Shown piece by piece: positions 26,004 to 34,421 of a stretch of 48,513 nt of DNA. The notes under the pieces are model-generated. The model was not told where the DNA came from. It did no database searches and saw only the letters and a program-made list of their open reading frames with translations. Source of the DNA: Alphaproteobacteria bacterium. GTDB lineage: Bacteria; Pseudomonadota; Alphaproteobacteria; Caulobacterales; Parvularculaceae. The stretch spans positions 1-48,513 of the forward strand of contig JAADIQ010000043.1 in assembly GCA_013151255.1 (NCBI GenBank), in the 5' to 3' direction. A program made the translations under genes and the position numbers. Each line of letters opens with the position of its first letter. Positions within the stretch are counted from its first letter, which is position 1.

Positions 26004-27014
26004 TTAATCCGCCACAGCATCATGCCAATTTTTATAGACGCCGCCGCCAAGAACGCTGGCTTGAATTTGCGCCATCGCGGTGTTTGCGGCGTCTGTCGCG
26101 GCGGTGTTCGGGTGCACTGGCCGGCGCAACGGGCGCTTGCCGGCGGGCAGGGCGATAATCTCGGCGATGGCGCGGGGAACGTCCATCGGGTCGGTAGAGC
26201 CGCCGCCAGCGAGTAATCCTTGCGCCATTTGAATGTGGCCGCCATAGGCGTCTTTTCGTTCATCGTCGGCACGTTCCATCAGTTCACTGACATAGCGCCG
26301 TCCATTGTCCCAGATTTTCGTTGGATAGCCGCCCGGCTGGATAATCGTGATCTCAACGCCGAAGGGCGCCAGCTCATAGGCCATCGTCTCAAACATCGCC
26401 TCAATGGCGAATTTGGTGGCGCAATACATGCCGATATTGGGCAACAGGATGCGGCCAAGCTGTGAGGAGACGTTGAATATCTGGCCTTCATTTTTCTCGC
26501 GCATCGCTGGCAACACCGCGCGCGCCATCCGCAGATAGCCAAACAGGTTAGTCTCGAACATCAGATGCGTTGCGTCCATGTCGTTAATCTCGACCGGGCC
26601 GGCCATGCCGATGCCGGCATTGTTGACGAGCACATCTATCGCGCTGCCGGCGATGCCTTCGGCTGCGGCGACGCCGCTAGCTACCTGGTCGTCATTTGTG
26701 ACGTCGATTTCAACCACTGACAGGTCAAGCTTTTCCGCCGCCGCGATTTGCATCAGCTCCTTGGCTTCCGGCCGGTTACCGTGGTCAAGATTGCGCATGG
26801 ACGCGATGACTTTGGCGCCAAGGCGCGCCAGGTGAAGCGCCGTTAATCGACCGAAGCCGGAACTTGTTCCGGTGATGAGAACTGATTTGCCGGAAAAGTC
26901 AGGAACGGCGGCGGCGTCCTGCGCTGTTGCGTTGGGCGCTGCTGCGGCTGCGGCAAGCGCCGAGGCGCCGGCCAGCAATGTTCGGCGGTTTGGATTGTAA
27001 GGCGTATCGGGCAT
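26004..27014 (-). CDS. SDR family oxidoreductase with Tat-type signal
   Basis: A 336-residue protein. The N-terminus PNRRTLLAGASALAAAAAAPNATAQ has a twin arginine followed by a hydrophobic, Ala-rich stretch and an AxA cleavage site, so Tat export is predicted. The mature part is a classical SDR: ITGTSSGFGR, NNAGIGM, a catalytic Ser in NVSSQLG and YCATK. An exported NAD(P)-dependent SDR would need folded, cofactor-loaded export, which the Tat path allows. It is divergent from a TetR gene at 27129, a likely regulator. Confidence 0.88.
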   Translation of the reverse strand: MPDTPYNPNRRTLLAGASALAAAAAAPNATAQDAAAVPDFSGKSVLITGTSSGFGRLTALHLARLGAKVIASMRNLDHGNRPEAKELMQIAAAEKLDLSVVEIDVTNDDQVASGVAAAEGIAGSAIDVLVNNAGIGMAGPVEINDMDATHLMFETNLFGYLRMARAVLPAMREKNEGQIFNVSSQLGRILLPNIGMYCATKFAIEAMFETMAYELAPFGVEITIIQPGGYPTKIWDNGRRYVSELMERADDERKDAYGGHIQMAQGLLAGGGSTDPMDVPRAIAEIIALPAGKRPLRRPVHPNTAATDAANTAMAQIQASVLGGGVYKNWHDAVAD

Positions 27015-27128
27015 ATTGGCGCTCCATGAAGTATCGCTAAGCGTTTAGTCTAGCCGATTGCAGCGATCAGACACAATGAGCGATGCCGGCCCGGTTGCTT
27101 ATGCGCGGGCTAAAGGGCAAAAAACCGT

Positions 27129-27728
27129 ATGGGTAAAGCGCGCGCCTATCATCATGGAGACCTTCGCTCGACGCTCGTCGCGCTGGCGGATGAAGAGATC
27201 GCAAGCGCCGGTGTTGAGACGATTAGCGTGCGCGCGCTGTCGCGCGCGGCGGGTGTGGCGCACCGCGCCGCCTATCAGCATTTTCCCGACAAAGACGCGC
27301 TGGTCGCCGCCGCGCTGGCGCAAGGCTATCAACGCCTTGAAGAACGGCTGAGCGCTGTCATTGGCAAAGCGACGCCGCCGGAAGAACAGCTTATTGCCAT
27401 TGCCAAGGCTTATGCTGATTTTGCGCATGACGAACCGAATATGTTTCTCGCCATGACCGGGCCGCGCATCAATCAGGCGGGCGGCTTTGTCGAGCTTGAA
27501 GCCGCGCTTCGTCGCAATTGGCGGCTTATTGTTAGGCCGATCAATGAGGGCGTTGACAGCGGCGTGTTTGGCGTCAGCGACAAGCATGCCGCCGCCGCTA
27601 TCTTCTGGGGTGGGCTGCAAGGCGTGATCACGCAAGCGGTGTTGAACCGCATCAAGCTGAAACCAGAAGAACGCCGCGGGTTTTTCGACCTGGCGGCGCG
27701 CCGTCTGGTAGCTGCGCTAAAAACCTGA
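27129..27728 (+). CDS. TetR/AcrR family regulator with WHG-type C-terminus
   Basis: A 199-residue protein. The HTH region is YHHGDLRSTLVALADEEIASAGVETISVRALSRAAGVAHRAAYQHFPDKDALVAAA, the YHHGDLR start being typical of TetR proteins with a WHG C-terminal domain. The C-terminal part (FWGGLQGVITQAVLN) fits that domain. It is divergent from the exported SDR and lies 92 nt before an alpha/beta hydrolase gene whose promoter contains a 17-bp perfect inverted repeat, a likely binding site. Confidence 0.92.
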   Translation: MGKARAYHHGDLRSTLVALADEEIASAGVETISVRALSRAAGVAHRAAYQHFPDKDALVAAALAQGYQRLEERLSAVIGKATPPEEQLIAIAKAYADFAHDEPNMFLAMTGPRINQAGGFVELEAALRRNWRLIVRPINEGVDSGVFGVSDKHAAAAIFWGGLQGVITQAVLNRIKLKPEERRGFFDLAARRLVAALKT

Positions 27729-27763
27729 ACCTGACGCGTGTAGGGCGCCGCTGCGGTGCGCCC

Positions 27764-27810
27764 TTGACTTCCTCCGTATCGTATGTATCCAATGGATACA
27801 TACGATACGG
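27764..27810 (+). promoter_or_regulatory. promoter overlapped by a perfect 17-bp palindromic operator
   Basis: TTGACT at 27764-27769 is a good -35 box. From 27774, CCGTATCGTATGTATCC is followed by AAT and then its exact reverse complement GGATACATACGATACGG, ending at 27810, covering the -10 zone. The GTG start of the hydrolase is 10 nt further on, after CGGAG. A perfect dyad of this length over a promoter, next to a TetR gene, is strong evidence for a repressor operator; which regulator binds is inference. Confidence 0.75.
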
Positions 27811-27820
27811 AGCATTTACA

Positions 27821-28726
27821 GTGTCCAAATTAGCAAAGCTGGCGACCCGCCTTGATACATGGGGCGCCAAAAAGCGCGCCGTTGAATTTCGCACAGGCTG
27901 GGCGTCAAAGACCCGCGACGACATCCAGTTTTTCGATACCGGCAAGGTTCAATACCGCTATCGTGAGCGCGGCGCCGGGCCGGCAATTGTTTTCACCGCC
28001 GACCCGCCGGTGACGTTAGAGCTTTATGATGAGTTTCTGGATGTGTTCGCCGCGCGCTTCCGGGTGATTGTGGTTGAGTTGCCGGGGATGGGTTTTTCCG
28101 CCGCGCGCGCATCTTACACATTCGGGTTTAGGGAAACGAATGATGGTCTTGCTGAGTTTTGCGAGGCGGTGGCGGGGCCGGGCGCGATCTTAGCGTTTTC
28201 CTGCGTCGTCGGTCTCGCCGCCATCGACATTGCCGCGCGCCGTCCGGAGCTGGTGTCAAAGCTTGCGCTGATGCAGACGACCGATTGGGAAGGCTTCTTG
28301 AATTGGAAAACCGCACGCGACCCGAAACGTATTCTCGCCAAACCCTTTCTCGGCCAGATCGCCATGCGCCGGCTCGCCAAAGCGCGCGCGCCAATGTGGT
28401 TCGATTTATCGGTCGGCAATCGCGATAAGGTTGAGCCGTTTTCGTGCTGCGCCGAGGAGACATTGAGCCACGGCGCCGGCTGGGCGTTGGCCAGCGCCTA
28501 TCAGAGCTACCTGTCAAGCGGCGCCTCGCCTGTCGGCAAAATCGAGCAGCCGGCATTGGTCATCTGGGGCAAGGCGGACCGTTCGCACAATACGGCCGCG
28601 TCGACACGCGCGAAAAATATCGGCGCAAATGTTCAACTTGTTGAGCTGGACAGTGCCGGGCACTTCCCCGAGCTTGAAGAGACGCGCAAAGCCTATGAGA
28701 TTATCACGGGCTTTGTGGACGGCTAA
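27821..28726 (+). CDS. alpha/beta hydrolase
   Basis: A 301-residue alpha/beta-hydrolase fold protein. The oxyanion and nucleophile region reads ILAFSCVVG, with a Ser where GxSxG is expected but both flanking Gly replaced; the acid and base are seen in VIWGKADRSHN and DSAGHFPELEE. The GTG at 27821 (MSKLAKLATRLDTW) has a CGGAG site; an open TTG start at 27764 would run through the operator. Substrate unknown. Expression is probably controlled at the palindrome just upstream. Confidence 0.85.
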   Translation: MSKLAKLATRLDTWGAKKRAVEFRTGWASKTRDDIQFFDTGKVQYRYRERGAGPAIVFTADPPVTLELYDEFLDVFAARFRVIVVELPGMGFSAARASYTFGFRETNDGLAEFCEAVAGPGAILAFSCVVGLAAIDIAARRPELVSKLALMQTTDWEGFLNWKTARDPKRILAKPFLGQIAMRRLAKARAPMWFDLSVGNRDKVEPFSCCAEETLSHGAGWALASAYQSYLSSGASPVGKIEQPALVIWGKADRSHNTAASTRAKNIGANVQLVELDSAGHFPELEETRKAYEIITGFVDG

Positions 28727-28776
28727 GGCGGGATCGCCTTACGCGTCGACTTTTTTCACGCCAGCGTATGCGGATT

Positions 28777-28824
28777 ACTTTTTAACCGTCACTCGGTGAC
28801 GCCGCTTAGCGGTTCTTAAAAAGT
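28777..28824. repeat. Y-shaped palindrome (stem with two hairpins)
   Basis: ACTTTTTAA (28777-28785) pairs with TTAAAAAGT (28816-28824). Between them are two perfect hairpins: CGTCAC-TCG-GTGACG (28787-28801) and CCGC-TTA-GCGG (28802-28812). Farther out, TCACGCC (28756-28762) pairs with GGCGTGA (28828-28834). It lies between the hydrolase stop and the autotransporter gene; a terminator or folded RNA is possible. Confidence 0.55.
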
Positions 28825-28973
28825 CCAGGCGTGATTGCTGTAACTTGATTTCAAGCTGGGCCCAAATTTCGTCCGGCGCGCGGCGGACATCGCCTCTCGC
28901 TCTGGGTACGGCAGTGGATTGCCTAGAAGGAAACTTTTATATAAGTTAAGTATCGGGGATAGCGGGGATAATA

Positions 28974-31100
28974 ATGTTCGGGATAAGTTTAGCGTTCGTC
29001 ACGCGCTTTGGAAAATTGTTTTTATCTGGCGCCGCCGCCGCACTCCTCCTTGGCGCACAGCAAGCCGCGGCGCAGGCGACATCTCCCTCGGCTGGTTGCA
29101 CGGCCGCTAATGCTGGTGATTATGATTTCTCCTTACCAACCGGGGTGGCGCTAACATCGAGCCCGTTCACCGCTGATTTTACAGCTGGCGAAGTATTGAC
29201 TTTTGCCTTGTCCGCTGGCGGCGGCGGCGTCAACTCCGCCACTGCGGATGACACAACCGATAGCATCGCCATTCTCAATACGTCAGTTGAGGCCTCTACA
29301 GATTATTCAATTCCGGCTTCAGGCTCGCGGGATTTCAATCTGGAAATGGATACGGTTGCCGGCGATTTTTTTGCAACACTCTCGGTATCATGCGCGCCCG
29401 CACAAGGGACAATCGTTATAACGAAAGCTAGTGATGTTGATGGAGATTTCAATTTTGCGGGCGACCTTGGAAATTTTACAATCTCGGTTAGCGGGGAACC
29501 GGGTTCGGCAAGCTTTAGTAATATTTTTGCCGGAACTTATGTCGTTTCCGAGGCGCTTTCGCCTGAATTCGATCTTTCCGGCATCGTCTGCACTGGCGAC
29601 AGCGATGGCGGCTCGCTCATCGATGTGAACGGCGGTGAAGTTGCGATTGACCTTGACGCCGGCGAAACGGTTATCTGCACGTTCACCAACAGCTCTGTGG
29701 ATACGCCGCCAAGTGAGGCGGAGGTCGTTGAGGTCGCGTCACACACGATTCGTAATTTTCTCTATCGGCGCGCAAGCGCTTTGCTCAATGAGCAACCCGA
29801 TCGCGCCCGTATTGTTCGAAAAAATCCGGGCCTGCTCTGGAGTGATGCGGCCGATATTCGCATTCAGGCCGACGCAAACGGCGTCGATGCAAAGTTTGCT
29901 ATGTCGACAGGCGAGGCCTGGGTCAATGATTTAGATGTTTGGATCGAGGGCCGCTATTCGGCCTATAACGGTAACAATGGCGCTGATGTAGACGGTGATT
30001 TTGGTGTTGTCTATCTTGGAACGGATTACCTTCTGACCGACAATTTGCTGATCGGCGTCCTCGGTCAGCTAGACTGGGCAAGCGAGCGATCCGAGGGGCT
30101 TGGCGAGACTATTGACGGCAATGGCTGGATGGCGGGGCCTTACCTGTCTGCAAAGCTCGACAAAAATCTTTTCTTTGACGCGCGTGTGGCTTGGGGGCGG
30201 TCCAGCAACGATTTATCCATTGACGGGTTTATCAGTGGCGACGAATTTGAAACGTCGCGCTGGCTGATGCGCGGGGCGTTAACCGGCAACCGGCAATTCG
30301 GCAATTGGCGCGTGACGCCAACGGCATCGATTGCTTATATTGAAGAGCGTCAGGAAGGGTTTGCCAGTACAACGGGCGCATTTATTGGCGGCCAGACTGT
30401 TGCGCTTGGACGGGCGGCGATTGAGCCGGAAGTTGCTTATCGCTATGTGACGCAATCGGGTATTTTAATCGAGCCGCAATTGACGCTTGCCGGCGTCTGG
30501 GACTTTGAAACACCGTCAGGTCTTTCCATTCCAGGGTGGTCGGTGTCCGCCGAAAAGTTCCGGGCGCGTATTGAGGGCGCAGTGCTTATTGCATTTAAAA
30601 ACGGCTATGGCTTGCGCATGTCCGGGGCTTATGACGGCATTGGCGCTAGCGGCTATAGCGGTTATAGCGCGCGTCTTTGGTTTGACGTTCCCATGGGCGC
30701 GAGAATGTCTCGGCGGGATCGCTCAGCCCCGGCGCCGGCGTTGAAACAATGCGCGGATGGTTCACTCGTTCCGCTCACAGATGGATGCCCCTCGCCAGCG
30801 CCAACGGAATTCGTAAGCGAGGTGTCATTCGCCGCCGGCAAGGCAAATCTTTCGAGCGATGCTTATGGCGTGCTTTCAGACTTGTTCAATACCGTATCGG
30901 GGTACGATATTGACGCCATCACGATTGCTGTGGGCGGCGGCGGAGATGGGCCGCAAAATCGCGCTCTTGCCGCGCGCCGCGCCAGCGTTGTCAAGAATGC
31001 GCTGATCGGCCTTGGCGCTCCGGCGCCCGCGATTACTGTCATGCCGATAGATGGTGCCGCAGCCGAACGCATTGTGCGTGTTACGATTGTGACAAAGTAA
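28974..31100 (+). CDS. autotransporter-type outer-membrane barrel with OmpA-like C-terminal region
   Basis: A 708-residue exported protein with a signal peptide ending AAAQA. The N-terminal region contains a prealbumin-like domain (about 140-240; GTIVITKASDVDGDFNFAGDLGNFTISV ... ETVICTFTN). From about residue 270 to 585 comes an autotransporter-type beta-barrel with repeated aromatic strands (WIEGRYSAYNGNNG, LLIGVLGQLDWAS). The last 95 residues (SFAAGKANLSSDAYGVLSDLF ... NRALAARRASVVKNALIGLG) resemble an OmpA-like domain with the RRA helix, but the peptidoglycan-binding Asp motif is replaced by a Gly-rich GGGGDG. A domain after the barrel is unusual. Surface exposure is inferred. Confidence 0.8.
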   Translation: MFGISLAFVTRFGKLFLSGAAAALLLGAQQAAAQATSPSAGCTAANAGDYDFSLPTGVALTSSPFTADFTAGEVLTFALSAGGGGVNSATADDTTDSIAILNTSVEASTDYSIPASGSRDFNLEMDTVAGDFFATLSVSCAPAQGTIVITKASDVDGDFNFAGDLGNFTISVSGEPGSASFSNIFAGTYVVSEALSPEFDLSGIVCTGDSDGGSLIDVNGGEVAIDLDAGETVICTFTNSSVDTPPSEAEVVEVASHTIRNFLYRRASALLNEQPDRARIVRKNPGLLWSDAADIRIQADANGVDAKFAMSTGEAWVNDLDVWIEGRYSAYNGNNGADVDGDFGVVYLGTDYLLTDNLLIGVLGQLDWASERSEGLGETIDGNGWMAGPYLSAKLDKNLFFDARVAWGRSSNDLSIDGFISGDEFETSRWLMRGALTGNRQFGNWRVTPTASIAYIEERQEGFASTTGAFIGGQTVALGRAAIEPEVAYRYVTQSGILIEPQLTLAGVWDFETPSGLSIPGWSVSAEKFRARIEGAVLIAFKNGYGLRMSGAYDGIGASGYSGYSARLWFDVPMGARMSRRDRSAPAPALKQCADGSLVPLTDGCPSPAPTEFVSEVSFAAGKANLSSDAYGVLSDLFNTVSGYDIDAITIAVGGGGDGPQNRALAARRASVVKNALIGLGAPAPAITVMPIDGAAAERIVRVTIVTK

Positions 31101-31195
31101 GCCGGATTGAAGCGCCGCCCGGCGCAACGCGTGTTGCAGCTATCAGGGTTGATGTAGCGCCAAGCCCGAAGACAAGCCGGAACTTTTCGTGAAAT

Positions 31196-32116
31196 CTACG
31201 CGTCGACCTCTTCGAAGTCTTGCGGTTGGCGCGCTTCGCGGTCCATGCGCTTCATCGCTTTTTGCAGCTTTTCAAACGCGCGCACTTCAATCTGGCGGAC
31301 GCGCTCGCGCGAGACGTTGTAGACTTGCGAGAGCTCTTCCAGTGTGGACGGCTTATCTTTCAGCCGCCGCTCGGTGAGGATGTGCTGCTCGCGTTCATTA
31401 AGGGTTGCGAGCGCGCGTTCGAGCAGGCCCATGCGCATGTCATATTCATCGTCCTTGGCAAGCTTGGCTTCCGGATTGACGGCGTTTTCATCAACCAGCC
31501 AGTCCTGCCATTCGCCGCCGCCGTCAGAATCTTTTGACATCGGCGCATTAAGCGAGGCCTCGCCGCCGGACATCCGCCGGTTCATGGAAATCACTTCGTC
31601 ATTGGTGACGCCGAGCTTGGTGGCGATATGCTCGACCTGTTCATGGCGCATATCCCCCTCATCGACAGCGTCGATTTGGCCTTTAATTTTGCGCAGGTTG
31701 AAGAACAGTTTTTTCTGCGCGGCCGTGGTGCCGATTTTCACCAGCGACCATGAGCGCAGGATATATTCCTGGATAGAAGCGCGGATCCACCACATCGCAT
31801 AAGTCGCCAGGCGAAAACCCTTCTCAGGATCGAAGCGTCTGACCGCTTGCATCAGGCCGACATTGCCTTCGGAAATTACCTCGCCAATCGGCAAACCATA
31901 GCCGCGATAGCCCATGGCGATTTTGGCCACCAGCCGCAAATGGCTGGTGATCAGCTGCTGGGCTGCATCGGCATCTTCATGTTCGGCAAAGCGCTTGGCG
32001 AGCATATATTCCTGCTGCTTTTCCAGCATCGGAAATTTGCGAATCTCGGCGAGATAACGCGAAAGGCTGGCTTCCGGCGTTAAGGCGCTGGCGGTGGTGG
32101 TCAAAGCGTTAGACAT
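31196..32116 (-). CDS. rpoH: RNA polymerase heat-shock sigma factor RpoH (sigma32)
   Basis: A 306-residue sigma-70 family factor with region 2 ([65 protein letters not shown]), the RpoH box [10 protein letters not shown] (residues 134-143) and region 4 ([31 protein letters not shown]). It directs transcription of chaperone and protease genes. GGAGA lies about 9 nt before the ATG. The leader holds a 15-bp tandem repeat (32157-32216). Confidence 0.97.
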   Translation of the reverse strand: MSNALTTTASALTPEASLSRYLAEIRKFPMLEKQQEYMLAKRFAEHEDADAAQQLITSHLRLVAKIAMGYRGYGLPIGEVISEGNVGLMQAVRRFDPEKGFRLATYAMWWIRASIQEYILRSWSLVKIGTTAAQKKLFFNLRKIKGQIDAVDEGDMRHEQVEHIATKLGVTNDEVISMNRRMSGGEASLNAPMSKDSDGGGEWQDWLVDENAVNPEAKLAKDDEYDMRMGLLERALATLNEREQHILTERRLKDKPSTLEELSQVYNVSRERVRQIEVRAFEKLQKAMKRMDREARQPQDFEEVDA

Positions 32117-32156
32117 CGGCGCGTTTCTCCTTCACGGCGAAGCAAAAATCATTGGC

Positions 32157-32216
32157 TCGGTTGGCCACGGGTCAGTTGGCCATCTGTCGGTTGGCCATCT
32201 GTCGGTTGGGAAGGCC
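32157..32216. repeat. 15-bp tandem repeat in the rpoH leader
   Basis: Four units of 15 bp: TCGGTTGGCCACGGG, TCAGTTGGCCATCTG, TCGGTTGGCCATCTG and the diverged TCGGTTGGGAAGGCC. They lie 41-100 nt upstream of the rpoH ATG on its 5' side. Units carry the TTGGCCA palindrome-like core. Copy number could vary between strains. Confidence 0.75.
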
Positions 32217-32407
32217 CCTAATAAATACGCTCTTTGCGGCGCGTTCCCTCAATATATAGGAAGCCAACCGGGCGGTCCCAAGACCTTGCCCAAAAATTGT
32301 TGCTTTCGAGGCCCATTTATCACCTAAATTAAGGCGAAAATACAATCAAATGGCGCTCGCGGGCAGGCAAGAATGCGTGAGGGGAGAGTGACCCGTCGGC
32401 CCGTCAA

Positions 32408-32788
32408 TTAGGGGTTGTCGCCGCCCTTTTCGCCGTCCACCCACCATTTATGCATTGCCAGGAACATGTCTTGTAGGTCCATGGCCCGCGCTGTGGCTGA
32501 ATATTCCACCCGCGGCGGCACTTCAGGATAGATCCGCCGTGCAATCAGTCCGTCGGCTTCAAGCGCCCGCAACTGATTGGTAAGCATTGTTTGAGTAATA
32601 CCGTCGATAGAGCGGCGTAATTCATTAAACCGCTTTGTGCCATTAAATATCAGTATTTGAAGAATGATAAGCTTCCACTTGCCGCCGATTAGTCGGGCAA
32701 TGCTGGGCATCGGGCAGGGCCCTTGCGGCGTGCTCGATGCTTGTTGCTTTTTTTGTGTGGTTTGAGCTCTGGATTTGGTCATCTGCAC
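32408..32788 (-). CDS. HxlR family transcriptional regulator
   Basis: A 126-residue protein with the HxlR pattern GPCPMPSIARLIGGKWKLIILQILIFNGTKRFNELRRSIDGITQTMLTNQLRALEADGLIARRIYPEVPPRVEYSATARAMDL and an N-terminal Cys (CPM) at the usual sensing position. The first 20 residues are basic and disordered-looking. It is divergent from a glutathione S-transferase gene, the usual arrangement of a local redox- or electrophile-responsive repressor with its target. Confidence 0.92.
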   Translation of the reverse strand: MQMTKSRAQTTQKKQQASSTPQGPCPMPSIARLIGGKWKLIILQILIFNGTKRFNELRRSIDGITQTMLTNQLRALEADGLIARRIYPEVPPRVEYSATARAMDLQDMFLAMHKWWVDGEKGGDNP

Positions 32789-32813
32789 TCCCTGGAGGCA
32801 AGGTTTTTAACAA

Positions 32814-32872
32814 TAGTATCAATTTTCGTACTACGTACCAAAAAACTGCCTTCTTGCGTAAAGATACTACCC
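32814..32872. promoter_or_regulatory. candidate HxlR operator region
   Basis: In the 130-bp divergent gap, TAGTA (32814) and TACTA (32829) form an inverted pair, CGTAC-TA-CGTAC (32827-32838) is a direct repeat, and GATACTACC follows at 32863. Such TACTA/GTAC-rich clusters suit an HxlR-type dimer site. No experiment supports it here. Confidence 0.3.
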
Positions 32873-32918
32873 CGCTAGGCTTTGGGCAACTTCAAACACC
32901 AACCCATGGCGGAACTTC

Positions 32919-33593
32919 ATGACATTAACTGTACACACCATTAGCGGTGCGCCGAGGGGGTGGCGGGTATTGTTGGGCTTGGCCTTCAAAGGCTTGCGCT
33001 GGGACGTCAATTATCTGCAAGCCTCCAGGCAGGACCATAAATCGCCAGAGTTTTTAAAGTTGAACCCGCGCGGAACCGTGCCGGTTCTTGAGGCGAACGG
33101 CGTTGTCATCAGCGATTCTATCGGTTGCCTCGCCTGGCTTGACCGGGCTTATCGCGAGCAGCCGTTGTTTGGCGAAACGCCGGACGAGGCGGCGCGGATC
33201 TGGCAGTTGACCATGCAGGCGTGCGATTATTTGCGCGACGCCAATCATGAATTGCTCTCAAGGGTTTTTTCGGAAAATCCGCCATCACCGGGGGCTGCCG
33301 ACTATGACGCGTTAAAAAATGGCGCCGATGCGATGCATGCGGAATGTGCATGGCTTGAAAACCAATTGGCGAACGGATCGTTTCTAGCTGGCGCCCGTCC
33401 GGGTGCGGCGGATGCGGTGGCGTATCCGGAAATTTGCCTCGTAGAGCGCGGCGTTGAAACCAAGCCAGAAATTATGGCGTCGCTTGGTTTTGAGGAACCC
33501 TCGTCACGATACCCCCGACTGGAAGCCTGGAAGGCGGCTGTTTCTGCGTTGCCGGGCGTCAACAATACTTTGCCGCCGCATTGGGCGGCGTGA
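32919..33593 (+). CDS. glutathione S-transferase family protein
   Basis: A 224-residue protein with a thioredoxin-like N-terminal domain (TLTVHTISGAPRGWRVLLGLAFKGLRWDVNYL; cis-Pro in GTVPVLEANG; ISDSIGCLAWLD in place of the ESxxI glutathione site) and an all-helical C-terminal domain. It likely conjugates or reduces electrophiles with glutathione. ATG 32919 is divergent from the HxlR gene, which probably controls it. Note that gshA is also in this window, at 46365. Confidence 0.92.
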   Translation: MTLTVHTISGAPRGWRVLLGLAFKGLRWDVNYLQASRQDHKSPEFLKLNPRGTVPVLEANGVVISDSIGCLAWLDRAYREQPLFGETPDEAARIWQLTMQACDYLRDANHELLSRVFSENPPSPGAADYDALKNGADAMHAECAWLENQLANGSFLAGARPGAADAVAYPEICLVERGVETKPEIMASLGFEEPSSRYPRLEAWKAAVSALPGVNNTLPPHWAA

Positions 33594-33621
33594 AATCAAT
33601 CTCACAGGAGAGGAAACAATA

Positions 33622-34395
33622 ATGAAAAACCGACCTAACACCCAATGCAGCCGCTTTGCGGCCCTGTTGCTGGTTTCGACGGTCGCCATGGCGGGCGCTT
33701 CCCATGCGGAGGACATGACGCCGCTGCCGCAGGCATTGGAAATCGAACTGGCGCTCAGCGCCTTACCGGAACATTTGCAGGACGAAGCGGCGATTTATGT
33801 CCTCAACCCATCGCGCGGATACGAAATCCATCGCCAGGGAAGCAACGGTTTTGCGACGTTTGTCGCGCGAGCCAGCACCCGCTTTGTCGCCGCCGATTGG
33901 GACTATGACTATCCGGCGGACCAACTCATCCCGCTCGCATTCGACAATGTTGGCGTTAGCGAGCACATGCAGACATATTTTGATATCGCGCAAATGCGCG
34001 CGACAGGCGTTGCGCCGGCAAAAGCAAAAGCCAGGCTGCGCGCAAGCTTTGAAGACGGAACCTACAAGGCGCCGGATAAAGGCGGCATTTCTTACATGCT
34101 GGCGCCAATCCACCGGGCCTATATGGCGGCGGAAACGTCGGGCGCGCTCATGACTGTCAGCATGCCGCATTTAATGCCCTATGCGCCATACATATCCGGC
34201 GGCCAGATCGGCAATGACAATCCGATGAATGGCTTGCCTTATGCGCTCAATCATGGCGGCGAAGACACCGGCCCGCATGGCTATATGGTGATCATGACGC
34301 CTACGCCGCAAGCCGACCGCCTGCGCGAGAAATACGCCGCCCTGATGGCGCAGCTCTGCACGCTCAATACCAATTGGTGTGTCGCAGACGAGTAA
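33622..34395 (+). CDS. exported conserved protein of unknown function
   Basis: A 257-residue product with a signal peptide (FAALLLVSTVAMAGASHA, cleavage after AxA). The mature part contains LEIELALSALPEHLQDEAAIYVLNPSRGYEIHRQGSNGF, IPLAFDNVG, GGISYMLAPIHRAYM, MTVSMPHLMPYAPYISGGQIG and a final LCTLNTNWC. I recognise the general look of periplasmic proteins found in many proteobacteria but not a named family. The start ATG has a strong AGGAGAGG site at 33606-33613; a frame opening at 33454 inside the GST gene is a shadow. It lies 28 nt after the GST stop and may share its transcript. Confidence 0.85.
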   Translation: MKNRPNTQCSRFAALLLVSTVAMAGASHAEDMTPLPQALEIELALSALPEHLQDEAAIYVLNPSRGYEIHRQGSNGFATFVARASTRFVAADWDYDYPADQLIPLAFDNVGVSEHMQTYFDIAQMRATGVAPAKAKARLRASFEDGTYKAPDKGGISYMLAPIHRAYMAAETSGALMTVSMPHLMPYAPYISGGQIGNDNPMNGLPYALNHGGEDTGPHGYMVIMTPTPQADRLREKYAALMAQLCTLNTNWCVADE

Positions 34396-34421
34396 CGCTA
34401 GATCTGAGACGCTTCAGCCCT

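Noticed and set aside
32157-32216. CRISPR array
   Set aside because: Units are contiguous 15-bp tandem repeats without spacers and no cas genes are present.
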